A stretch of DNA of 12,617 bases from CAINVV01 sp037440345 (GTDB taxonomy: Bacteria > Bacteroidota > Bacteroidia > Bacteroidales > Prolixibacteraceae): the NCBI GenBank assembly GCA_037440345.1, contig JBBIUJ010000100.1, positions 1 through 12,617 on the forward strand, in the 5' to 3' direction. The translations under genes were made by a program, and so were the position numbers. Shown here in pieces: positions 1-7,869 of this stretch. Position 1 is the first letter of the stretch; the number at the start of each line of letters is the position of its first letter. The notes under the pieces were generated by a model, which saw only the letters and a program-made list of their open reading frames with translations, was not told where the DNA came from and ran no database searches.

Positions 1-919
1 GAGCCCCCGAAAAGACCTTCTCCCCGCTAAATGATAGCCAATCACGGATTTCAAAAAGATCAAGAACGGGTTGGTCTCCAATTTTCCCCGGAGACTGGAT
101 GAGGTTTGCTCCAACCAGACCAGCTATTTCTGCGATCACAACAAATCCGGCAACCTGAGATTTCACCAGGGATAGTACCTGCCCGGCAAGTTCTGAAGCG
201 TTAACAGCTGGTTTATCATCAGAAGGGGAAAATCTGAACATTCCTGACATTTCACCCTGACAGATCAATGCCCGCAGGACCGTCATGTCAGGTATAAACT
301 CATTCAATGCCAACAGGTAATCCGGATGACCTTGTTCTTCAGGAACCTGATAAATCAGATTTCCGCAAACCGCCATCATCTCGCCAAAATGGTCCCTGGC
401 GTTGGTCAATTCAGATGAAGTGCTTCCAATTCCAATTGCATAAATATCCATGGGGAATGCGGTCTGTATTACCTCTGCTTCGTTGATGGCTTTCCAGTCC
501 TGCCATCCATTGATAAGATTTAATTTGAGAGAGCCTTTCGGATTAAGAGAATATATTTCTGTTGAAGGGATATGGGAAGGTGTGTACTTTTCATCGATCG
601 GGACAAGGTCGAAGGGCATGGTTTCAGAAAGCCATGTTCCAAACCCGGTTGTGGTGAGCGTCGCGGAGACAAAATCGTTGGCATGTACAATCAGAAAGCT
701 GCCTTTGACGACAGCCAGTTCCTTGTTTATGCGGACGAGGGAACGGATTCCTGCGGAACTCAGAAAATTTAAGGCGGCAGCCTCTATAACAAGCTCGTGT
801 TCGCCATTTCTGATGTAATTCAGAAAATTGTCTGTAAAATAATCAGACCAGGCCGCATCAAGTCTGCCACTTGCGGTTACTACCAGGTACTTTCCAATCT
901 TTTCTGCTTGAAGTTCCAT
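1..919 (-). CDS. STAS-domain anti-anti-sigma-like regulator, 3' end cut by the window edge
   Basis: This frame stays open from an ATG at 919-917 to the left edge, giving 306 residues with no stop, so the C-terminus is missing. Residues about 5-105 read as a STAS domain of the SpoIIAA/RsbV type: an early strand ends in GRLDAA (18-23), and the conserved turn NFLSSAGIRSLV (51-62) carries Ser54/Ser55, where the family has its phosphorylated serine. Such proteins are cytoplasmic and bind an anti-sigma kinase when unphosphorylated. The aspartate usual at the end of the strand before the turn is not obvious here (VIEAAALNFL). Residues about 110-306 match no domain I recognise, so this is more than a stand-alone STAS protein. 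The start lies 12 nt after the stop of the upstream binding-protein gene on the same strand, which suggests an operon. There is no clear Shine-Dalgarno sequence. The STAS call is confident; the partner is unknown. Confidence 0.82.
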   Translation of the reverse strand, partial: MELQAEKIGKYLVVTASGRLDAAWSDYFTDNFLNYIRNGEHELVIEAAALNFLSSAGIRSLVRINKELAVVKGSFLIVHANDFVSATLTTTGFGTWLSETMPFDLVPIDEKYTPSHIPSTEIYSLNPKGSLKLNLINGWQDWKAINEAEVIQTAFPMDIYAIGIGSTSSELTNARDHFGEMMAVCGNLIYQVPEEQGHPDYLLALNEFIPDMTVLRALICQGEMSGMFRFSPSDDKPAVNASELAGQVLSLVKSQVAGFVVIAEIAGLVGANLIQSPGKIGDQPVLDLFEIRDWLSFSGEKVFSGA

Positions 920-931
920 AACCGGTCCAGA

Positions 932-2968
932 TTATTTTTTGGTGAATATGATTGCCTTTTTTGTAAAGCTTTCTGATATTTTGAGCTCAAATCTTTTAGC
1001 TAATTCAGGATTGTATATCAGTTTTTCATTTTGTGTATTGCTGAATGGAATCTGACCGGGATTTTTGCCTTTCAAAATGTCAATAACCAAAACAGCCGCT
1101 TCCTTTCCGGCATCGTAGTAGTCGCGGGCCAGACAGACGACTCCGCCATCTTTCATCTGATCACTGTCAAACACAAAAACGGGTAAATTGTTTTCGGCTG
1201 CCTTACGGGCTATCAAAGCGAACCCGGGTCGCGTCAGGTTGTCAACAATTTGACAGACAAGCTGGATATTGTTCCTGCAAAGTTCTGTGGCTGCCTGAGT
1301 AATCTCTGCACTGGAGGTTACCGGGATGGCTATTAGTTCAACTCCCTGTTTTTTAAGAGCCTCTTTGAGCCAATCTTTGTAGAGGACACTGTTGATTTCG
1401 GCGGGTGTAAAAAGGGTCCCCACCTGTTTTACCGAAGGGATTGTTGCCTTAATCAATGCGGCCATCCCATCAAATGGAGAGCGGGTTGTTATGCCGGTTA
1501 CGTTTGGCAGATGTTCCGTTTCGGATTTGCCGGCGCCGGCCTTCACCCCATCACCTACACCGGTGAAAACAATTTTTGTATCGACCCCGACTTGCCTTAT
1601 TGCCGCCTGAAGCGCCGGAGTAGAAACGGCAATGAGCAGGTCGGTCTGGTCAGCTTTCACGGTAGTCATAATACTCGATAAGGTAGACATATCACCCTGT
1701 GCATTGTAGTATTTAAGCTCAAAATCTCTTCCCTCTTTCAGCCCTGCTCCGGTTATTCCATCCATTACACCTTCCCTGCAACGTTCGGCAAATTCTGTCT
1801 CGCTGTAAAGGACGACCCGAAGTTTAAAATGAGAGATGGATTGGGCTATTCGGGGTTTGGACTGCCTGGAAACTGCTGTAGGTTGGTTTTCCTTTTCTCC
1901 CGGAGATAAAGTTGTTTTTGCCTCTTCGGTTGATTGAGCTTGATTTTTTAGTCTTTCTGATAGACTCTCAGTTAATTGCCATGATTTGCCAAGGGAAGCG
2001 AGAACCTCTTTGTTTATTCTCAGCTCTTCGGGTATGACATTTTCGATTCTGAATTCTGAAGGTTTTTTCCCTTTTAATATTTGTGCTGCCAGATCGGCCG
2101 TGTATACTCCAACAGTGTGGTAGTTGGCGCCAATACCATAAAGCGCCCCATTTGCTACATCAAAGGGATCATTTGTGAAAACCGGTATTCCGGATTGTTT
2201 GGCAAGATTGATAATCATTCCTGCGGAAGACATGGCAACGGTGTCTCCTCCGATCCAGACGGCTTCAATCCCTTTAGCCATCAAAGAACGTGCAGCTTCG
2301 GCAACCTCTGAGGTATTGGTTGCAATGGCTTCAACCAGGATGATCTCCAACTCATTGCAAATCTTTCGGGCTTGATGAAGACAAGCTTCTGAGCACTGTT
2401 CTCCCGGATTCCAAACCACGCCAACTTTTTTGATAGCCGGCTGGAGTTGCCGCAAAACCTGAAACGCACTCTTTACCGGCTGAAAGGTACCGATTCCAGT
2501 CATATATGGTGGATGTTGACCGGGTTCAGCTCCAGTAATACCTACACCTGTTCCGTAAGGATCAGTTACGGCTCCAAAAACGTGCAATTTTCCGGTCGTC
2601 AGGTTAGCTTTGGCAAAGGTTTGCAACGAGAGCGTACTTGAAGTAATGACCAATTCATAAGGGCCATTTACTATTTCCCGGGCGATGGTATTCGCAGTAG
2701 CAAGATCGCCCTGTGGGTTGAAAATTCTGATATTTTGCTTGTTGGGAGCTACGAACCCAAGTTCCTGCAACCTGTCAGTTATCCCTGTCACATGGTTGTC
2801 GAGCAATGGAGTTGACCTGATTTGCATAATCGCAATAGCTGGAAACCGACTTTGATCCATATCTCTTTTTCTCCCTTTTCTTTGTTCCAAATCTGACATC
2901 AGCAGAAGCAGGGATGCTCCGATTATCAGTAGAACTGCCAACCATAGCTCTTTGATCAGGTTTACCAT
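932..2968 (-). CDS. Membrane-anchored protein with two tandem ABC_sub_bind (TrpX-like) ligand-binding domains
   Basis: This 678-residue protein has a hydrophobic segment at 10-24, a basic stretch at 30-35, and two copies of a periplasmic-binding-protein fold like Pfam ABC_sub_bind (the TrpX family of amino-acid-type substrate-binding proteins). Copy 1 spans about 43-325 and copy 2 about 382-665, joined by a polar linker rich in Gln, Ser, Lys and Glu. The copies share landmarks: NPQGD (84-88) against NAQGD (422-426), and ILKGK (297-301) against ILKGK (631-635). Usual family members have one domain of about 300 residues and act with an ABC permease and ATPase; none is in the window. The next gene, 12 nt downstream, is a STAS regulator, so ligand sensing is a reasonable inference. 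The start at 2968 keeps the hydrophobic segment. An ATG at 2860 would remove it and has a purine-rich GGGAG upstream. The fold is confident; ligand and cellular side are unknown. Confidence 0.85.
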   Translation of the reverse strand: MVNLIKELWLAVLLIIGASLLLLMSDLEQRKGRKRDMDQSRFPAIAIMQIRSTPLLDNHVTGITDRLQELGFVAPNKQNIRIFNPQGDLATANTIAREIVNGPYELVITSSTLSLQTFAKANLTTGKLHVFGAVTDPYGTGVGITGAEPGQHPPYMTGIGTFQPVKSAFQVLRQLQPAIKKVGVVWNPGEQCSEACLHQARKICNELEIILVEAIATNTSEVAEAARSLMAKGIEAVWIGGDTVAMSSAGMIINLAKQSGIPVFTNDPFDVANGALYGIGANYHTVGVYTADLAAQILKGKKPSEFRIENVIPEELRINKEVLASLGKSWQLTESLSERLKNQAQSTEEAKTTLSPGEKENQPTAVSRQSKPRIAQSISHFKLRVVLYSETEFAERCREGVMDGITGAGLKEGRDFELKYYNAQGDMSTLSSIMTTVKADQTDLLIAVSTPALQAAIRQVGVDTKIVFTGVGDGVKAGAGKSETEHLPNVTGITTRSPFDGMAALIKATIPSVKQVGTLFTPAEINSVLYKDWLKEALKKQGVELIAIPVTSSAEITQAATELCRNNIQLVCQIVDNLTRPGFALIARKAAENNLPVFVFDSDQMKDGGVVCLARDYYDAGKEAAVLVIDILKGKNPGQIPFSNTQNEKLIYNPELAKRFELKISESFTKKAIIFTKK

Positions 2969-3037
2969 TGTGGAATGTTTAGTGTCTGAAAGTAATCATT
3001 TTAACTGTTTTTTTATTCAATCTTATCACCTTTTTTG

Positions 3038-3056
3038 GAAAGGAATTTCGCCTTTC
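3038..3056. repeat. Inverted repeat, 6-bp arms with 7-nt spacer
   Basis: GAAAGG (3038-3043) and CCTTTC (3051-3056) are perfect reverse complements around AATTTCG. There is no T-run after it on either strand, so it does not look like a terminator. It could be an operator half-site pair or chance. Confidence 0.35.
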
Positions 3057-3073
3057 TTTGTTTCATGCAACCC

Positions 3074-3089
3074 GCAATCTCAGGATTGC
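3074..3089. repeat. Inverted repeat, 6-bp arms with 4-nt spacer
   Basis: GCAATC (3074-3079) and GATTGC (3084-3089) are perfect reverse complements around TCAG, near the middle of the divergent region. This is the compact dyad expected of a dimeric repressor site, but no regulator in the window is known to bind it. Confidence 0.4.
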
Positions 3090-3098
3090 CTATAATCG

Positions 3099-3120
3099 TA
3101 TGAATTATTTTTTATTCATA
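3099..3120. repeat. Inverted repeat, 7-bp arms with 8-nt spacer, just upstream of the rightward promoter box
   Basis: TATGAAT (3099-3105) and ATTCATA (3114-3120) are perfect reverse complements around TATTTTTT. The dyad covers the place where the -33 element of the 3133 box should be, so a protein bound here would block or replace normal promoter contact. AT richness raises the chance of coincidence. Confidence 0.4.
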
Positions 3121-3132
3121 TGAGAGTTTATG

Positions 3133-3140
3133 TATATTTG
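3133..3140 (+). promoter_or_regulatory. Candidate Bacteroidota -7 promoter box (TATATTTG)
   Basis: TATATTTG matches the TAnnTTTG consensus known for the primary sigma factor of Bacteroidota. It lies 19 nt before the lipoprotein ATG at 3160, which would give a short leader of roughly 12-15 nt. The -33 TTTG element is not seen; a T-rich run occupies 3108-3113 instead, so the call rests on one box. Confidence 0.4.
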
Positions 3141-3159
3141 AGAGACTAAAAGACTAATT

Positions 3160-6100
3160 ATGAGGGCCTATTCTTCCACCGTTAATTGCGGTATCCTTGG
3201 GATACTGTTGTTTGTTGTATTCAGTTGTAAAAAGGATACACCAAAATCATTGCCGACCTTAACTGCCAATGCTGTTACAGCTGTCACTGTAAATTCTGCA
3301 ACAGCAGGAGGAGAAGTGACCTCAGACGGTGGTGAACCAGTAACAGCAAGAGGAGTTTGCTGGAGTACAAGTAATACTACGCCTACCATAACTGACAGTA
3401 AAACAACCGATGGATTTGGTTTGGGAGCCTTTACCAGCGAGATTACCGGCCTCGAATCAAATACAACTTATTACATCAGGGCTTATGCCACGAACATTGT
3501 TGGAACAGCATATTATAGCCAGGCCAATTTTAAAACACTTGGATTAGCAGCTTCAATCACAACAACGATTCCAATCACTGCAATCACGGCCAACACAGCT
3601 TCCGGGGGAGGTACTATTTCCTCCATTGGCAGTACTTCCGTCACGGCCAGAGGTGTCTGTTGGGGTAGTACAGCCAATCCAACCACTGCTGGAAACAAAA
3701 CTTCAGATGGCACCGGAACCGGTAGTTTTACCAGTTCCATTACGGGTTTAACTCCCGGAGCAACATATCATGTAAGGGCCTACGCGATAAATAGTTCAGG
3801 TACATCCTACGGAGAAGATGTCTCTTTTACTACTTTACCTGTCAATGCTAACCTGACAACCACTACAGTAACAGCCATTACTACAACTTCCGCTTCAAGT
3901 GGCGGAAATTTGGTCAATGATGGTGGATCTCCCGTAATTGCCAGAGGTGTCTGTTGGAGCAACACAACCAATCCGACCATCGCAAATACAAAGACAACAG
4001 ATGGTTCAGGAACAGGTGGTTATGCAAGCGCCATTTCCGGTTTAACTCCGGGAACAACCTATTATGTCAAGGCTTATGCGACAAATAGTGCAGGTACTGC
4101 TTACGGGAACGAACTCACCTTCACCACTGTGTCTGTTCCGGCCACCCTTACCACTGCAGCGGTGACAGCTGCAACAACTTCATCCGCTTTATGCGGAGGT
4201 ACGATCACCTCAAACGGTGGAGCTGCAGTAACCGTTCGGGGAGTTTGCTGGAGTACCACGCAAATCCCTACCATATCAGACAGCAAGACTGTTGATGGGG
4301 CCGGCGAGGGGGCATTTGTCAGTACCCTGAAGGGATTGACGGCCGGTACCACGTATTACGTAAGGGCTTATGCTACAAATAGTGCCGGCACGTCCTATGG
4401 TAACGAGATTAGTTTCGTTTCTGCATCCAACTACCCTACATTAACCACCTCCCAAATAAACTCCATAACAGGAGTTTCCGCTTCGGGAGGGGGCAATATT
4501 TCCAATGACGGTGGATCTCCTGTGGTTACCAGGGGAATATGCTGGAGTGTTTCAGCCAATCCAACAACTTCCAATAACAAAACCATTGACGGAACCGGTA
4601 CCGGACTCTTTACCAGTAATATCACGGGATTAACTGTAGGTTTAACCTACCATGTCAGGGCTTATGCATCAAACAATGCCGGTACCTCTTATGGTAATGA
4701 AGTTACCTTTGTTGCCAGCAACCTTAAAATTTCCACCGCTTCAATAGGTGCCATCACAACCACTACCGCTTCAATTGTTGGGTCAATTTCGGACGATGGT
4801 GGTTCTAGTATTATAGCAAGGGGAATTTGTTGGAGCACTTCACCCAATCCCACCATCGCGGACAGCAAAACAACTGATGGAACCGGACTAGGCAGTTATA
4901 CCAGCGTACTCACAGGGCTGGCTCCCGGAACAACTTATTATGTAAGACCTTACGCTATTAACAGCGTCGGAACTGCTTATGGAACAGAGCAGATTATTAC
5001 TACAGCTGCTATCACAGCCACGGTATCAACTAGTTCTATTACCTCTATTTCGTTCAGTTCTGCCAATTCCGGTGGAAATATTACTTCATCAGGAGGAGCG
5101 ACAATAACAGCCAGAGGTGTTTGCTGGAGCACCTCACCCAGTCCCACCATTGCAAACAGCAAAACATCTGACGGGTCTGGAGCAGGGAGTTTCGCAAGTT
5201 CCATCGATGGCTTAACAGTTGCAACGGTTTACTACGTGAGGGCTTATGCAACAAACAGCGCAGGCACTTCCTACGGGAATGAGGTTTCGTTCTCAACCTC
5301 AGCCGTAGTACCTTCACTCACGACCCTGTCCATATCAGCCATCAATACAACCTCCGCTTCCGGTGGAGGAAATATCTCCTTCGATGGAGGTTCATCCGTT
5401 TCTGCAAGGGGTATTTGCTGGAGTACAACACATGATCCGACTACTGCAAATAGCAAGACCAGCGATGGCTCCGGAACTGGAAGTTTTACCAGTTCGCTGA
5501 CAGGATTGACCCCCGGGACTACCTATTATGTAAGGTCTTATGCCACTAATGGTGCGGGTACCGGGTATGGTACTGAAACATCTTTCACCACAACAAATGT
5601 ATATGCGGTGATTTCGACCACTGCAATAACCTCTGTAACATCCTCATCTGCAAATGGCGGCGGCAATATTACATCCGACAATGGTTCTGCTGTAACCGCA
5701 AGAGGTATCTGTTGGAGTACTTTTGACAGTCCAACCATTTCGAATAGTAAAACGACCGACGGAACCGGAACCGGGAGCTTTACCAGCCAGATCACAGGGC
5801 TTTCGTCTGGTACCAAATACTATGTGAGGGCTTATGCCACCAATGGCGCAGGTACTTCTTACGGTAACCAGGAGACCTTCTCAACTCCTGAGGTATTGGC
5901 AAACGTAATAACGAATCAAATTACTTCTATTGGAGCGACTTCTGCAACTGGTGGAGGTTCGATAACGGTCGCCGGTGCCAATGTGTCTGCAAGGGGCGTG
6001 TGCTGGAGTACTTCTCCAAATCCAACCATTTCCAATAACAATACCATTGATGGTTCAGGACCTGGAAGTTTCATCAGTTTACTCACAGGACTAACCTCAG

Positions 6101-7869
6101 GGACAACTTATTATGTGAGGGCGTATGCCACCAACAGTGCAGGAACGGCTTATGGAAATCAGGTTACATTTACGGCTTCCTCACTTTTGCCTGAACTTAC
6201 TACAGTTAACATCACATCATTAACAAACACAACTGCTGCGAGCGGAGGAAACATAACCTCATCGATCGGTTCTGTAGTGACAGCCAGGGGTATTTGTTGG
6301 AGTACCTCCTCCAACCCGACCATTTACAACAACAAAACGAATGATGGTTCAGGAACTGGGAGCTTTACAAGTTCTCTTACAGGATTGACTGCCGGTCAGA
6401 CTTATTATGTCAGGGCTTATGCTACAAACAGTGCCGGTACGGCGTACGGGAATGAAGTTAGTTTTTCTATTGCTGCAGGGCTTCCCTCGGTGACAACTAA
6501 TCCTATATCAGGAATCAACTCCGTCTCGGCTGTCAGCGGAGGTAATGTTACTTCTGCAGGCGGCGCATTTGTGACGGCCAGGGGTGTATGTTGGAATACT
6601 TCAGCCAATCCGACCATTGCAAATAACACGACTACGGATGGTTCGGGAACCGGAGGATTTACGAGTTCAATCAAAGGGCTTTCACCAGGTACGACTTATT
6701 TTGTGCGGGCTTATGCCACCAACAGCGTTGGAACCGTTTATGGTAATTCCATCGCTTTCTCAACATCAGCGATAGCGGCAACCTTATCAACAACTGCAAT
6801 AAGTCAGATCACGGCCAACACGGCCTCAAGTGGTGGCAATATCACCAGTGATGGGGGTACGCCCGTTACCGCCAGGGGCGTTTGCTGGAGCACCTCGCCC
6901 AATCCATCCATTGGGAATAGTAAGACTTTGGATGGTTCAGGTCCTGGGATTTTTACAAGCTCCATAACCGGACTGAATCCCGGCACAACCTATTATCTAA
7001 GGGCCTATGCCACGAATAGCGTTGGTACAATTTATGGCAATGATTATATTTTTAACACAGCAGCCATTGCCCCAACTTTAACAACAGCGAATGTTTCGGC
7101 AATTACGGCTTCAACAGCCAATAGTGGAGGTAATATTACTTCTGCCGGTGGAGCCTCTGTTACAGACCGTGGTGTCTGTTGGAGTACTTCAACCAATCCT
7201 ACGATTGCTGACAGAAAGACATCCAATGGCCCGGGTTCCGGATCGTTTGTAAGCAACCTTACAGGACTTGCTGTCGAAACAACCTATTATTTGAGGGCTT
7301 ATGCAACCAATAGTTCCGGTACTTCATACGGGAATCAGGTTACTTTCACCACTACCCCCAAGCCGATTGTCAATGCAGGATTGGATCAGTTAAATATCCC
7401 GGGAGCCTACACAAATCCAGGTAACAATGGATGTCAGAGTTGGCTTGTCGCAAATCTGAATGGCAGTGCTGTACCAGCGGGCTATGCAGCAAGCTGGACC
7501 ATTGTCTCAGGACTTAATGGTTGCTTTTCAAGTTCCAATATCAGAAATCCTCAAATTTACGGAAGACAATGTACTACATATGTTTTACGGTACACCCTGA
7601 CGGAAACCACTACCGGGGCAACCTATACCAGTGATGTGACAGTTTCCTTTGCATCCTTTAAATCGGTCCAAATTATGAGGAGCGGCGGAACAGATGCAGG
7701 AACAGTTTGCAATTACGTTGATGCAACCGGAATTATTGTCTCGAGATCAATTGCTATGGGAGAAACCATTACAGTGTGCGCATATCAGGGGAATATCACA
7801 AATGGAGGAAAACCTTTTGGCGCTTCATCAGGAATGACAGTGACAAACTTGGGTGACTGCTGCAATTAA
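3160..7869 (+). CDS. Large surface lipoprotein with 14 fibronectin-III-like repeats and a cysteine-rich C-terminal cap
   Basis: The 1569-residue product starts with a lipoprotein signal: hydrophobic residues 11-21, then VFSC with the lipidated cysteine at 23, followed by Lys-Lys-Asp. A charged start like this is common in Bacteroidota lipoproteins and suggests, without proving, export to the cell surface. Fourteen repeats of about 98 residues fill roughly 33-1400. Each has a double-glycine turn, R-G-V/I-C-W, a DGxGxG loop, TYYVRAYATNSAGT and a closing YGNxxxFTT, which resembles a fibronectin type III sandwich. Residues about 1401-1497 (VNAGLDQ onward) look like a PKD/Ig-type domain, and about 1498-1569 form a short tail; together these hold seven cysteines. 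No enzyme motif is seen. The likely role is a stalk, adhesin or matrix protein. It stands alone on its strand, with 165 nt before the next gene. The ATG at 3160 is chosen because it gives a full signal peptide; no Shine-Dalgarno sequence is visible. Confidence 0.9.
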   Translation: MRAYSSTVNCGILGILLFVVFSCKKDTPKSLPTLTANAVTAVTVNSATAGGEVTSDGGEPVTARGVCWSTSNTTPTITDSKTTDGFGLGAFTSEITGLESNTTYYIRAYATNIVGTAYYSQANFKTLGLAASITTTIPITAITANTASGGGTISSIGSTSVTARGVCWGSTANPTTAGNKTSDGTGTGSFTSSITGLTPGATYHVRAYAINSSGTSYGEDVSFTTLPVNANLTTTTVTAITTTSASSGGNLVNDGGSPVIARGVCWSNTTNPTIANTKTTDGSGTGGYASAISGLTPGTTYYVKAYATNSAGTAYGNELTFTTVSVPATLTTAAVTAATTSSALCGGTITSNGGAAVTVRGVCWSTTQIPTISDSKTVDGAGEGAFVSTLKGLTAGTTYYVRAYATNSAGTSYGNEISFVSASNYPTLTTSQINSITGVSASGGGNISNDGGSPVVTRGICWSVSANPTTSNNKTIDGTGTGLFTSNITGLTVGLTYHVRAYASNNAGTSYGNEVTFVASNLKISTASIGAITTTTASIVGSISDDGGSSIIARGICWSTSPNPTIADSKTTDGTGLGSYTSVLTGLAPGTTYYVRPYAINSVGTAYGTEQIITTAAITATVSTSSITSISFSSANSGGNITSSGGATITARGVCWSTSPSPTIANSKTSDGSGAGSFASSIDGLTVATVYYVRAYATNSAGTSYGNEVSFSTSAVVPSLTTLSISAINTTSASGGGNISFDGGSSVSARGICWSTTHDPTTANSKTSDGSGTGSFTSSLTGLTPGTTYYVRSYATNGAGTGYGTETSFTTTNVYAVISTTAITSVTSSSANGGGNITSDNGSAVTARGICWSTFDSPTISNSKTTDGTGTGSFTSQITGLSSGTKYYVRAYATNGAGTSYGNQETFSTPEVLANVITNQITSIGATSATGGGSITVAGANVSARGVCWSTSPNPTISNNNTIDGSGPGSFISLLTGLTSGTTYYVRAYATNSAGTAYGNQVTFTASSLLPELTTVNITSLTNTTAASGGNITSSIGSVVTARGICWSTSSNPTIYNNKTNDGSGTGSFTSSLTGLTAGQTYYVRAYATNSAGTAYGNEVSFSIAAGLPSVTTNPISGINSVSAVSGGNVTSAGGAFVTARGVCWNTSANPTIANNTTTDGSGTGGFTSSIKGLSPGTTYFVRAYATNSVGTVYGNSIAFSTSAIAATLSTTAISQITANTASSGGNITSDGGTPVTARGVCWSTSPNPSIGNSKTLDGSGPGIFTSSITGLNPGTTYYLRAYATNSVGTIYGNDYIFNTAAIAPTLTTANVSAITASTANSGGNITSAGGASVTDRGVCWSTSTNPTIADRKTSNGPGSGSFVSNLTGLAVETTYYLRAYATNSSGTSYGNQVTFTTTPKPIVNAGLDQLNIPGAYTNPGNNGCQSWLVANLNGSAVPAGYAASWTIVSGLNGCFSSSNIRNPQIYGRQCTTYVLRYTLTETTTGATYTSDVTVSFASFKSVQIMRSGGTDAGTVCNYVDATGIIVSRSIAMGETITVCAYQGNITNGGKPFGASSGMTVTNLGDCCN
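3256..7356 (+). repeat. Tandem coding repeat, 14 units of about 294 nt
   Basis: The conserved Cys codon of each unit falls at 3358, 3658, 3952, 4246, 4540, 4828, 5122, 5416, 5710, 6001, 6295, 6589, 6883 and 7177. The steps are 294 nt except 300 (unit 1 to 2), 288 (5 to 6) and 291 (9 to 10), always whole codons. Units are clearly alike as protein but differ at many synonymous positions, so these are old duplications under selection on the protein rather than recent copies. They are fibronectin-III-like domain units and not a CRISPR array. Confidence 0.95.

Larger units (their letters stand above)
2969..3159. promoter_or_regulatory. Divergent intergenic region carrying promoters for both flanking genes
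   Basis: These 191 AT-rich bases separate the start of the leftward binding-protein gene from the start of the rightward lipoprotein gene, so promoters for both must lie in or near them. A good TAnnTTTG box faces right (3133-3140). Facing left, the best candidate is TAAGATTG (3025-3018), which matches seven of eight positions but has no obvious TTTG partner upstream. Three perfect inverted repeats lie within 3038-3120. I see no small gene here. Confidence 0.6.

Noticed and set aside
450..818. Plus-strand open frames opposite the STAS gene, including 450-818 and 572-772
   Set aside because: They lie antisense to a clear STAS coding frame, have no recognisable protein features and are explained as shadows of it.
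3031..3060. Intrinsic terminator formed by the GAAAGG/CCTTTC hairpin and the nearby T-run
   Set aside because: The T-run precedes the hairpin on the plus strand and becomes an A-run after it on the minus strand, so neither strand has the stem-then-U order.
3513..7256. Series of short minus-strand open frames of 60-92 residues recurring through the repeat region with similar PLAVT and PPxEVI wording
   Set aside because: Their similarity to one another only reflects the sense-strand repeat read backwards; none has its own start context.
3256..7356. CRISPR array or non-coding satellite
   Set aside because: The units are about 294 nt, uninterrupted, in frame and fibronectin-like as protein; there are no short direct repeats with unique spacers.
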